Source of the DNA: an uncultured Bacteroidales bacterium
Lineage (GTDB): Bacteria > Bacteroidota > Bacteroidia > Bacteroidales > UBA932
NCBI GenBank assembly: GCA_900319405.1
Contig: ONOH01000010.1
Coordinates: 1-57,973, forward strand
DNA: 57,973 nt
Direction of reading: 5' to 3'
Shown here: one piece after another, positions 1-6,657 of the stretch
How the letters are laid out: every line of letters begins with the position of its first letter
Numbering within the stretch: position 1 is the stretch's first letter
Program-made: the position numbers and the translations under genes
The notes under the pieces: model-generated
What the model was told of the DNA's origin: nothing
Seen by the model: the letters and a program-made list of their open reading frames with translations, nothing else
The model's database searches: none

Positions 1-1
1 C

Positions 2-136
2 GTCAAAGTGGTTTATGGAGACAAAGTCCTGTTCGAAGGCCTTGTTCAGCGCACGCCCCGGAATATGCTCTCCACCCTCAACGCCCGTGGAGACCTTTCC
101 TACATTTTCCCCGCCGTCATTGAGGTAAAGCTGTAA
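2..136 (+). CDS. C-terminal fragment of an unidentified protein
   Basis: An open frame enters from the left edge and ends at TAA 134-136, giving the last 44 residues of a protein that closes with YIFPAVIEVKL. The fragment has alternating hydrophobic residues as expected for a beta-rich domain, but no motif that I recognise. The stop lies 13 bases before the end of the convergent thioesterase gene. Because most of the gene is outside the window, no function is proposed. Confidence is only that this is the end of a real gene, based on the open frame and codon use like the neighbouring genes. Confidence 0.55.
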   Translation, partial: VKVVYGDKVLFEGLVQRTPRNMLSTLNARGDLSYIFPAVIEVKL

Positions 137-149
137 GCGACATTATTTT

Positions 150-533
150 TCAGACTTGTGCGTAGGTTTTCTCCACGAAGCGCTCCTTGTCGATGATGAA
201 GCGTTCGTGGGTGCCTTCGCCGATCAGGCCCCGCTGGTCGTAGGCCGCGACGCGAAAGACGAGTCGCCGGCGGTCGATTTCGATGAGTTCACTGTCGCAC
301 CAGACCTTCATTCCGACGGGCGTGGCTTTCGCGTGAGAGACATTCACGTGTGTCCCTACGCTGTCCTGTCCGGGCTCCAGATAGGGGAGGATACTTTCCA
401 GACAAGTCTTCTCCATCAGGCCGATCATCATGATGGTGGCATAGACCGGGACATTCCCCGTTCCAAGGCTATCGGCGCAGTTTTCCTTCGTGGCGAAGGT
501 TTCCAGATGATTTTTAATGCCGGTTGTCAACAT
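150..533 (-). CDS. hotdog-fold thioesterase, FlK (fluoroacetyl-CoA thioesterase)-like
   Basis: From the ATG at 533 the protein has 127 residues, the usual size of a single hotdog domain. The pattern SVGTHVNVSHAKATPVGM followed by a strand-rich half ending in GEGTHERFIID is typical of the FlK-like acyl-CoA thioesterase family, whose known member hydrolyses fluoroacetyl-CoA; most relatives have unknown acyl-CoA substrates and act in the cytoplasm. A longer frame reaches back to a TTG at 602, but the extra residues are not family-like, so the ATG is preferred. The gene is convergent with the fragment at the left edge. Substrate cannot be inferred. Confidence 0.75.
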   Translation of the reverse strand: MLTTGIKNHLETFATKENCADSLGTGNVPVYATIMMIGLMEKTCLESILPYLEPGQDSVGTHVNVSHAKATPVGMKVWCDSELIEIDRRRLVFRVAAYDQRGLIGEGTHERFIIDKERFVEKTYAQV

Positions 534-845
534 AGGCGGAAGCAATGCAGAACTTGGTTCTTTTGTCACATGTATGCCGTGAAGGTACGAATTATTGTCC
601 AATAAGCCAAAAACAGCAGACGTTAAGACGTCGGGCTATTCCATAATCTGACGTGCAAAAAAACATTGGCTATCAGTCTGTTACGTGTTTTCTTCCGGAT
701 AATCATACATGGGAGAAAAACGGCAACTCGCTGATTGTCGGCGTTCTGTCAAAAACAGCTTGTAGGCATGTTTTGGTATTGGTAAAGAAGAAAACAATGA
801 AGTCGCAGAAAATGATTAAATTTGCATCGCCTAATCGGAATTTGT
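534..845. other. intergenic stretch without a supported gene
   Basis: Lower GC than the flanking genes. An 87-codon frame at 653-916 has no family resemblance and unusual composition and is not accepted. A TAAATTTG box at 817-824 matches the Bacteroidota -7 element and points towards the small frame at 846, but no TTG is seen 19-21 bases upstream. Confidence 0.5.
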
Positions 846-932
846 ATGAGCCCTCCATTAATCTGTTTATTGCTTGTAGCCATAGCTGCCGCCATAAATT
901 ACGGTATCAAGCATAAATCGAAAGACGAATAA
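846..932 (+). CDS. small single-span membrane peptide (28 aa)
   Basis: A short frame starts at ATG 846 and ends at TAA 930-932. The peptide begins MSPPLICLLLVAIAAAI, a continuous hydrophobic stretch long enough to span a membrane, followed by a charged tail ending KHKSKDE, so a cytoplasmic C-terminus is likely. A -7 type box (TAAATTTG, 817-824) lies about 20 bases upstream. Codon use is unremarkable. No family is recognised. Such one-span microproteins are common but often go unannotated; chance occurrence cannot be excluded at this length. Confidence 0.35.
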   Translation: MSPPLICLLLVAIAAAINYGIKHKSKDE

Positions 933-1112
933 ATTCGGATTTTTCGGTCTGAACACTGATTATTATTTCCATTCATACCTGGACCTCTTTTGACAGGGCT
1001 GGACAGTACTTTCTGTCAAACCGCCTGCGTATCCAGTCATTGTCAACTATACGCTGATTTATACGGTTTGCAAGAAGAGTTCAAGATTCCAGAAGATATG
1101 GATTGTACTTAT
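933..1112. other. intergenic stretch with an 8-base inverted repeat
   Basis: Contains TTTGACAG at 989-996 and its inverse CTGTCAAA at 1013-1020, a possible operator or weak stem in front of the outer-membrane protein gene. No gene or convincing promoter is seen. Confidence 0.35.
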
Positions 1113-1697
1113 ATGAAACGCTTTTTGATGATTGAGTTGGTCTTGTTGATCGGGTTCACGACATCGGCACAGACAATGGCCGATGATGCCAAGACCTGGG
1201 CCGATGGCTGGAAATATGCCTTTTCGGCCGAAGGACGACAGAATTGGAAACCGGAATTCACGGCCAGGTATTACGCCGGGTTCGTTACCGAAGGGCCGGC
1301 CATTACAGGAGGGGTGCGGATAGACGATAAGCGCACGTTCGGCCTGATGGTCTGGCAGGGTAAAACCTGGATTGACGCCGCTCCTGCCAGTGTTTATTCC
1401 CTTTCTGCCGGCCTATATATGCGAAGGTATTTCCATTTGGGGAAGAAGGATATCGTGGCGTTCTATGCGGATTTTGCCATCGGCGCCGGATATGTGTATA
1501 AGATGGATGGAGGGTATATGCACAATACCGAAACGGGAGAAACTGTCCGTACCACGAATTATGAAAAAGGACAAGCATTGTTTGCAGCCACTTTGCAGCC
1601 GGGTGTGAGATTCCGGTTCTGGCGCAATCTACACTTGTTCCTGGGGCCAACAATCTCCACTAATACAATCGGCCTGCATTTGGGTGTAGGATTCTGA
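1113..1697 (+). CDS. putative outer-membrane beta-barrel protein
   Basis: The 194-residue product starts MKRFLMIELVLLIGFTTSAQ, a signal peptide ending in the S-A-Q cleavage motif typical of Bacteroidota. The remainder shows alternating aromatic and glycine-rich segments (RYYAGFVTEG, GLYMRRYFHL, FAIGAGYVYK) and ends GPTISTNTIGLHLGVGF, with the terminal phenylalanine common in outer-membrane barrels. It resembles the small DUF-type barrels often annotated as hypothetical. The longer frame from 990 has no ATG and encodes unrelated residues before the signal peptide, so ATG 1113 is chosen. The gene is isolated and no specific role is inferred. Confidence 0.7.
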   Translation: MKRFLMIELVLLIGFTTSAQTMADDAKTWADGWKYAFSAEGRQNWKPEFTARYYAGFVTEGPAITGGVRIDDKRTFGLMVWQGKTWIDAAPASVYSLSAGLYMRRYFHLGKKDIVAFYADFAIGAGYVYKMDGGYMHNTETGETVRTTNYEKGQALFAATLQPGVRFRFWRNLHLFLGPTISTNTIGLHLGVGF

Positions 1698-1704
1698 ACA
1701 GACA

Positions 1705-1778
1705 AGAGACCAAAAAGCAGATTCTTTGGCATGTAAACCTCCCTTAGAATGACGTAGTGAAGAATCTTTTTGGTCTCT
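1705..1778. repeat. long imperfect inverted repeat containing a REP-like motif
   Basis: The arm at 1705-1726 (AGAGACCAAAAAG, two bases, GATTCTT) pairs with 1760-1778 (AAGAATC running into TTTTTGGTCTCT). The loop holds AGAATGACGTAGTGAAGAATC, a variant of the dispersed TCATTCTGAACGAAGTGAAGAATC motif also seen at 16715-16758. It follows the outer-membrane gene by a few bases, so it may also act as its terminator. Confidence 0.6.
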
Positions 1779-1942
1779 GGGGAGAGGGTAACGTTGGCGG
1801 GGTAATACTCCCAAAAACAGCAGGCGCCGAGCTATCGTAAAAAATCGGAGGCCGCAGGCCGACAGAAGCCCCTCTCCCGAGGAGAGGGGTGTGGGGAGAG
1901 GGTAACGTTGGCGGGGTAATACTCCCAAAAACAGCAGGCGCC
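1778..1942. repeat. 51-base direct repeat pair beside tRNA-Ala
   Basis: The 51 bases at 1778-1828 recur exactly at 1892-1942, separated by 63 bases that include the self-complementary segment CCCTCTCCCGAGGAGAGGGG. Each copy contains ATACTCCCAAAAACAGCAGGC (1805-1825 and 1919-1939), which is the inverse of the tRNA-Ala 3' end plus its downstream flank, apart from one inserted base. The element therefore looks derived from the tRNA 3' region. Confidence 0.75.
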
Positions 1943-1957
1943 AAGCCTGCTGTTTTT
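1927..1957 (-). terminator. intrinsic terminator downstream of tRNA-Ala
   Basis: A perfect 13-base stem (AAAAACAGCAGGC 1927-1939 with GCCTGCTGTTTTT 1945-1957) with a 5-base loop; the A and T runs give a U-tract in both directions. Confidence 0.8.
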
Positions 1958-1958
1958 G

Positions 1959-2032
1959 TGGAGTATAGGGGAGTCGAACCCCTGACCTATAGATTGCGAA
2001 CCTATCGCTCTGGCCAACTGAGCTAATACCCC
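1959..2032 (-). tRNA. tRNA-Ala (anticodon CGC)
   Basis: Read on the minus strand, a full cloverleaf is visible: acceptor GGGGTAT pairing with ATACTCC and carrying the G3-U70 wobble that identifies alanine tRNAs, D-stem GCTC/GAGC, anticodon stem ATAGG/TCTAT around loop TTCGCAA (anticodon CGC), T-arm AGGGG TTCGACT CCCCT, and an A discriminator at 1959. CCA is not encoded. A promoter (2045-2075) lies 8 bases upstream of the predicted start of the transcript leader, and a strong terminator follows. Confidence 0.95.
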
Positions 2033-2044
2033 GGAAAAGGACTG

Positions 2045-2075
2045 CAAAAATACGGGATTTCCGGCAAAGATGCAA
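2045..2075 (-). promoter_or_regulatory. tRNA-Ala promoter
   Basis: Minus strand TTG (2075-2073), 20 bases, TATTTTTG (2052-2045). The -7 box doubles as the U-tract of the phosphoglucomutase terminator. Confidence 0.75.
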
Positions 2076-2084
2076 GAAATCCCG
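2045..2084 (-). terminator. phosphoglucomutase terminator
   Basis: A 9-base stem (CGGGATTTC 2053-2061 with GAAATCCCG 2076-2084), 14-base loop, followed on the minus strand by TATTTTTG. Confidence 0.65.
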
Positions 2085-2113
2085 CTAATTTTTGCTTCTG
2101 GCTCAAATCCGGC

Positions 2114-3781
2114 TTAACTGATGAACTGCGCTTTGAGCCTTTCGATCTTTTCGGCAGCGTCGCTTCCCCTGGCACCAAAATAGAATTTGATTTTGGGTTC
2201 GGTGCCGGACGGACGCACGGAAACCACGTCTCCGGCCTGGTTGAAAAACTGCAGCACGTTGCTCTTCGGGAGTCCGGTCTCCTCGGGCTTCAGGTAGTCG
2301 ATGACCTTGGCCAGGGGGCTGCCGGCGATCTCCTTCGGAGGGGAGGTCCTGTAATCGGCCATAATCTTCTGGATTTCCTCGGCACCGCTCTTGCCCTTGC
2401 GGACAATATAGACCATTTTTTTTTCGTAGTTTCCATATTTCTTGTACACTTCCTGGAGCAGCTGCCAGAGGGTGAGGCCCTTTTCAGCGGCCCAGGCGGC
2501 ACATTCGGCCACCATAATGCCGGCCACCTGCGCGCACTTGTCGCGGACAAATTCTCCCAGGTTGAAGCCATAGCTCTCTTCGCCGCCGCAGATGAATACA
2601 CCTTTGCCTTCGTTGCGCTTGACCACCTCGGCGATGTACTTGAAGCCGGTAAGCACGTTGTAGCATTTGACTCCGAAGCTTTCGCAGATGGCGGCGATGA
2701 GTTCGGAGGTGACGATGGTCTTCACCACATAACCCTTGCCGTCCTGTAATTTGCCCAGCTCCTGCCAACGGGTGAGCACGTAATAAGTGAGGAAACTCCA
2801 GGTCTGGTTGCCGGTGAGCTGCACCATCTTGCCGCTGTCGTCACGGACGGCGATGCCCAGGCGGTCGGCGTCGGGGTCGGTGGCGAGAACGAGGTCTGCT
2901 CCCGTTTCATCGGCCTTTTTCAGGGCCATTGCCATCGCGGCGGGCTCTTCCGGATTGGGGGAGACCACTGTGGGGAAATTGCCGTCGGGGATGTCCTGCT
3001 CGGGCACGTGAATGATGTTTTTAAAGCCGATGCGGTTCAGGGCAGCGGGCATCAGGCGTACACCGCAGCCGTGCAACGGGGTATAGACAATCTTCATGTC
3101 GGCGTGCTTTTTTACGGCTTCGGGGGTGAGGGCAAGGGAGGTGATGTCGCGGAGGTAGCATTCGTCCACATCGGCTCCCATCATTTCAATGGGGGCTTTT
3201 TCCTCTCCGGGAACGGGCTGGAAGCGGACATCGGCCGGGTCTTCAATCTTGGCTACCTCGGCCACGATGTCCTTGTCCACGGGAGCGGTGATTTGCCCGC
3301 CGTCGCTCCAGAAGACCTTGTAGCCGTTGTATTCTTTGGGGTTGTGGCTGGCGGTCACCATAATGCCGGCCGTGGCTTTTTTGAGCCGGATGCTATAGCT
3401 GAGCTCCGGCGTGGGGCGCAGGTCATCGAAGAGATAGACCTTGATGCCGTTGTTGCTAAGGACTTGGGCCGATATTTCCGCAAACAGGCGCGAATTGTTG
3501 CGGCTGTCGTGGGAGATGCAGACGCTGGCGGCGCCTTCCACCTGCGCCTTGATGTAGTTGGCCAGTCCCTGGGTAGCCATTCCTACCGTGTACTTGTTCA
3601 TCCGGTTGGTGCCGGCACCCATAATGCCCCGAAGGCCGCCGGTACCGAATTCCAGATTGCGGTAAAAAGCGTCTTCCAGGCCGATGGGGTCGGTTTCCAT
3701 AAGCTGCCTGACCTGGTTTTTGGTCTCTTCGTCAAAGTTTCCCGTAAGCCAGTTCTGTGCTATTTCCTTGTAATCTTTCAT
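2114..3781 (-). CDS. phosphoglucomutase / phosphomannomutase (alpha-D-phosphohexomutase)
   Basis: The 555-residue protein interconverts hexose 1- and 6-phosphates. Visible family motifs, in order: substrate-entry region GTGGLRGIMGAGTNRMN near residue 50, the phosphoserine loop TASHNPKEYNGYK with the catalytic serine near 145, the metal-binding loop ATDPDADRLG near 300, the sugar-binding loop GGEESYGF, and the phosphate loop VRPSGTEPK near the C-terminus. Length matches the larger PgcA-type branch. It is monocistronic, with its own promoter (3820-3851) and terminator (2045-2084), and divergent from the methyltransferase gene. Sugar specificity (glucose versus mannose) cannot be settled from motifs. 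Confidence 0.93.
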   Translation of the reverse strand: MKDYKEIAQNWLTGNFDEETKNQVRQLMETDPIGLEDAFYRNLEFGTGGLRGIMGAGTNRMNKYTVGMATQGLANYIKAQVEGAASVCISHDSRNNSRLFAEISAQVLSNNGIKVYLFDDLRPTPELSYSIRLKKATAGIMVTASHNPKEYNGYKVFWSDGGQITAPVDKDIVAEVAKIEDPADVRFQPVPGEEKAPIEMMGADVDECYLRDITSLALTPEAVKKHADMKIVYTPLHGCGVRLMPAALNRIGFKNIIHVPEQDIPDGNFPTVVSPNPEEPAAMAMALKKADETGADLVLATDPDADRLGIAVRDDSGKMVQLTGNQTWSFLTYYVLTRWQELGKLQDGKGYVVKTIVTSELIAAICESFGVKCYNVLTGFKYIAEVVKRNEGKGVFICGGEESYGFNLGEFVRDKCAQVAGIMVAECAAWAAEKGLTLWQLLQEVYKKYGNYEKKMVYIVRKGKSGAEEIQKIMADYRTSPPKEIAGSPLAKVIDYLKPEETGLPKSNVLQFFNQAGDVVSVRPSGTEPKIKFYFGARGSDAAEKIERLKAQFIS

Positions 3782-3819
3782 ATGATGTTTTGTGCTTTGG
3801 TGTTTCCTGATACAACATA

Positions 3820-3851
3820 CAAATGTAAAGAATAATCCCTATTTTTGCAAA
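3820..3851. promoter_or_regulatory. overlapping divergent promoters for phosphoglucomutase and methyltransferase
   Basis: Minus strand: TTTG (3851-3848), 20 bases, TACATTTG (3827-3820), about 38 bases before the phosphoglucomutase ATG. Plus strand: TATTTTTG at 3840-3847, four bases before the methyltransferase ATG; its -33 box is not clear. Confidence 0.65.
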
Positions 3852-5165
3852 ATGGATTTTGGAGAATTCATATTGGCACACGATGCGGACGACCTGGCAC
3901 GGCTGGCCTTGGGACGCTCCCGTTTTTCGGACGATGTGGAAGATTTCGACCTGGCCCTCACCACCCTTGAGGCCCGAAGGAAACTGCGGGGGAAGGTTCC
4001 AGAATGGCTTGCCCTGCCCTCGCTCCGCTATCCCTTCCGCCTTTCGGCCGAGCAATGCTCCTCCACCGGAACTGCTCGTTACAAGGCCGCTGTCGCCCGG
4101 GCAGCCGTTGCCCGGACCGATGCGATAGACACGGCAATCGCCGATCTGACCGGTGGGCTGGGAGTGGATGCATGGGCGTTTTCACAGCGGTTCGGCCAGG
4201 TACTCTACAATGAGATGAAGCCGGAACTGGCACAGGCGGCAGGGTACAATTTCCGGGCGCTGGGCGTTGAGAATATCGTGGTGCGGAACTTTGTCCTGGG
4301 AGGTATATCACGTCCGCTGGAGCACGGGCCGTTTCCGGATGCCTGCGGAGGCGTTCCCGTCCGGGAGGTGCTGGGAGATTTCCGGCCGGATGTCCTTTAT
4401 CTGGACCCGGCAAGAAGGGCCGTGGACGGTCGGAAAGTCTTTCGGCTGGAGGACTGTCAGCCCGATGTCCTGAGTCTTCTTCCGGATCTTTTGGAAGCTT
4501 GTCCACTACTTCTTCTGAAGCTTTCGCCGATGGCGGATATTACATTGGTATGCAGGCGGTTGGCTTGCGTGAAACAAGTGCACGTCGTGGCGGTGGAAGG
4601 GGAGTGCAAGGAACTCCTGCTGCTGCTGGAAAGAGACTTTGAGGGAGAGCCCCGCCTTTTTGTCGTGGAGGATGATGCGGTACAGGAGATTCAGAATGAC
4701 GATGGCAGTGGTCAGAATGAGGAGGGTTATGGTCGGGGCGGTGTGGTCTGCCGTCAGGACAGGCTGTCCTGTCATCCTGAGGAGCGAAGCGACGAAGGAT
4801 CTTTCCTTTTCCTGCCGGGGAAGGCCCTGCTGAAGGCAGGGGCTTTCGACTGGCCCTGTCGCTATGGTCTCCGGGCCCTGGGCAGGCATACGCATCTGTA
4901 CACATCGGCCTCTGTCGTTGCCGGGCTGAGCCCCTTTGGGAAATGGTTCCGGATTCTTCAGGTGGTTCCGCTCAACAAACGTTCTTTCAAGGAGTTGGGA
5001 AAGAAGTATCCCCAGGCGGAGGTGACAGCCCGGAACATTCCGCTTTCCTCGGACCAGCTGCGGGCGCGCATCGGCTGCCGCTCGGGCGGGACCGTACAGA
5101 TCTTCGGCCTCCACGAAGACGACACCCGCTCCGCTTCCCTTTTTGTCTGTACTCGCAATCGGTAA
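3852..5165 (+). CDS. class I SAM-dependent methyltransferase with THUMP-like domain
   Basis: The 437-residue protein has a Rossmann methyltransferase core: motif I IADLTGGLGVDAWAFS near residue 95, an acidic residue in YNEMKPELAQ, and DVLYLDPARR, the [DN]PxR-type catalytic motif. The C-terminal part (THLYTS to the end) matches the THUMP-like domain attached to this family in Bacteroidota, which suggests an RNA substrate, not identified. The ATG at 3852 directly follows a -7 box, so the mRNA may be leaderless; the upstream 20 codons are not used. Residues about 280-320 (CHPEERSDEGSF) are encoded by a REP-like repeat inserted in frame. The stop lies inside the hairpin ladder. Confidence 0.85.
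   Translation: MDFGEFILAHDADDLARLALGRSRFSDDVEDFDLALTTLEARRKLRGKVPEWLALPSLRYPFRLSAEQCSSTGTARYKAAVARAAVARTDAIDTAIADLTGGLGVDAWAFSQRFGQVLYNEMKPELAQAAGYNFRALGVENIVVRNFVLGGISRPLEHGPFPDACGGVPVREVLGDFRPDVLYLDPARRAVDGRKVFRLEDCQPDVLSLLPDLLEACPLLLLKLSPMADITLVCRRLACVKQVHVVAVEGECKELLLLLERDFEGEPRLFVVEDDAVQEIQNDDGSGQNEEGYGRGGVVCRQDRLSCHPEERSDEGSFLFLPGKALLKAGAFDWPCRYGLRALGRHTHLYTSASVVAGLSPFGKWFRILQVVPLNKRSFKELGKKYPQAEVTARNIPLSSDQLRARIGCRSGGTVQIFGLHEDDTRSASLFVCTRNR
4770..4802 (+). repeat. REP-like dispersed repeat inside the methyltransferase gene
   Basis: The stretch TGTCATCCTGAGGAGCGAAG and its continuation GCGACGAAGGATCT is a widely dispersed bacterial repeat type. A second degenerate piece (TTCAGAATGACGATGG, 4691-4706) lies 64 bases upstream. 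The reading frame is kept. Confidence 0.75.
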
Positions 5166-5260
5166 ACGATTGTTAATCAGTCGTTTACCGATAATCCTCT
5201 GCGCAAAAAGTGCAGAGGATTATCCATAAAATATTGATAATCAATATTTTATGGATAATC
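5158..5260. terminator. ladder of three overlapping hairpins between convergent genes
   Basis: Hairpin 1: 12-base arms 5158-5169 and 5181-5192. Hairpin 2: 13-base arms 5190-5202 and 5212-5224. Hairpin 3: 21-base perfect arms 5218-5238 and 5240-5260 with a single-base loop. Neighbouring hairpins share the bases GATAATC/GATTATC, so adjacent stems exclude each other. Both flanking genes end inside the structure (stop codons at 5163-5165 and 5251-5249). Confidence 0.8.
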
Positions 5261-5881
5261 GTTTCGGGGACACCAGGGGGTGAGGGGGCATTGGGTGCAC
5301 TTGGGCTTACGGGCGGTGCAGATGTAACGGCCGTGGAGGATGAGCCAGTGGTGGGAAACGGCGCGTTGCTCCAGGGGAATGTGGCGCTCCAGGTCCTGTT
5401 CTACGGCATAGGGGGTGCTGCCGTCCGAGAGTCCCAGCCGGTGCGCCACGCGGAAAACGTGCGTATCCACGGCAATGACGGGCTTGTCATACACGATGGA
5501 GGCAATCACGTTGGCGGTTTTCCGGCCCACCCCGGGCAGGCGCATCAACTGGTCGATGTCCGAAGGAACAACCCCGCCGTAGTCCTGCTCCAGCATCCGG
5601 GCCATCTCGATCAGGTGCCGGGCCTTGGCGTTGGGATAGGAAACGCTTTTCACGAAAGGATAAACCTCTTCAAAGCTGGCGGTCGACAGGCTTTCCGAGG
5701 TGGGGAAGCGTTGGAAAAGGGGAGGGGTGACGATGTTCACCCGTTTGTCGGTGCACTGGGCACTGAGGATGACGGCTACCAGAAGCTCGTAGGGATTGTT
5801 GAAATGGAGTTCCGACTGGGCCACAGGCTGGTTCTGGGCAAACCAGCCGATGATGGCGTTGAAGCGTTCTTTCCGGGTCAT
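5249..5881 (-). CDS. nth: endonuclease III (base-excision DNA glycosylase/AP lyase)
   Basis: At 210 residues this is full length for Nth, which removes oxidised pyrimidines and nicks abasic sites. The helix-hairpin-helix [13 protein letters not shown] carries the catalytic lysine (K121), and the catalytic aspartate is D139 in [14 protein letters not shown]. The C-terminal iron-sulphur motif is intact (C188, C195, C198, C204; C-x6-C-x2-C-x5-C). The ATG overlaps the stop of the FtsE-like gene by four bases, indicating one leftward operon. The last six codons are encoded within a 21-base hairpin arm. Confidence 0.95.
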   Translation of the reverse strand: MTRKERFNAIIGWFAQNQPVAQSELHFNNPYELLVAVILSAQCTDKRVNIVTPPLFQRFPTSESLSTASFEEVYPFVKSVSYPNAKARHLIEMARMLEQDYGGVVPSDIDQLMRLPGVGRKTANVIASIVYDKPVIAVDTHVFRVAHRLGLSDGSTPYAVEQDLERHIPLEQRAVSHHWLILHGRYICTARKPKCTQCPLTPWCPRNDYP

Positions 5882-6570
5882 AGAACAATGTCGATGCCCT
5901 CGTCCACTACTTCATCGCAGCGCTCCGTTTCACAAGAGAAGACGCGGCCGGGGTATTTCTCGAAGATGGAACGGTTGTGGGTGACCATCACGATGGCGGT
6001 GCCTTCCCGGTTGAGGTCCATCAGGAGCTGTAGGATTTCGTCGGCTGTTTCCCCGTCCAGGTTGCCGGTGGGTTCATCGGCCAGGATGGCTTTGGGCCGA
6101 TTCAAAAGGGCACGGGCGATGGCGATGCGCTGCTGCTCGCCGCCGGAAAGCTGATGGGGCATCTTGTGGGCCTTGGTACCCATTCCTACGGCTTCCAGCA
6201 CCTCCGTGATACGGGCGTCTATTTTCCCGCGCTCTTTCCATCCGGTGGCGCGAAGCACGAACTCCAGATTGGCTTCGACGCTCCGGTCTGTCAGCAGCTG
6301 GAAATCCTGGAATACAACGCCTATGGAACGCCTCAGGAAGGGAATGTCTCGCTCCTTGATTGTTCTCAGATCGAAACCGCAAGCGCTTCCTTCCCCTTTC
6401 AGGAGTTTGTTTTCCGCGGTGATGGTGCGGATGATGGAGGTTTTTCCGGAGCCCACCTTCCCTACGATGTACACGAAGTCTCCGGGCATTATGTCCATAT
6501 CCAATCCGTAGAGGACGACGTTTTCCCCGTTGAGGATATCTGCTCCCTGAAAATGTATAAGAGGTTCCAT
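5878..6570 (-). CDS. ftsE: FtsE-like ABC transporter ATPase
   Basis: From ATG 6570 the protein has 230 residues, the size of a lone ABC ATPase. Walker A is GKVGSGKTS, the Q-loop VFQDFQLL, the signature LSGGEQQR and Walker [10 protein letters not shown], all closest to FtsE, which with FtsX controls peptidoglycan hydrolases at the septum. No ftsX is adjacent; in Bacteroidota the two genes are often apart. A longer frame begins at 6594 but its eight extra residues overlap the -7 box TATATTTG (6599-6592), so the inner ATG is chosen. The 3' end overlaps nth by four bases. Confidence 0.85.
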   Translation of the reverse strand: MEPLIHFQGADILNGENVVLYGLDMDIMPGDFVYIVGKVGSGKTSIIRTITAENKLLKGEGSACGFDLRTIKERDIPFLRRSIGVVFQDFQLLTDRSVEANLEFVLRATGWKERGKIDARITEVLEAVGMGTKAHKMPHQLSGGEQQRIAIARALLNRPKAILADEPTGNLDGETADEILQLLMDLNREGTAIVMVTHNRSIFEKYPGRVFSCETERCDEVVDEGIDIVL

Positions 6571-6591
6571 AAGAATAATTCCAAAATCATA

Positions 6592-6626
6592 CAAATATAA
6601 TCAGATTTTTTTGTAAATTTGTCAAA
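6592..6626. promoter_or_regulatory. overlapping divergent promoters for ftsE-nth and the TPR operon
   Basis: Minus strand TATATTTG (6599-6592) with TTTG at 6626-6623 (23-base spacing). Plus strand TAAATTTG at 6614-6621, 37 bases before the TPR gene ATG; its -33 is unclear. Confidence 0.55.
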
Positions 6627-6657
6627 ATGTACTTTAAGTTGGTTTAAAACATTCAGT

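Noticed and set aside
653-916. An 87-codon frame in the first intergenic region
   Set aside because: Unusual composition, no family resemblance, and it overlaps the more plausible small membrane frame at 846.
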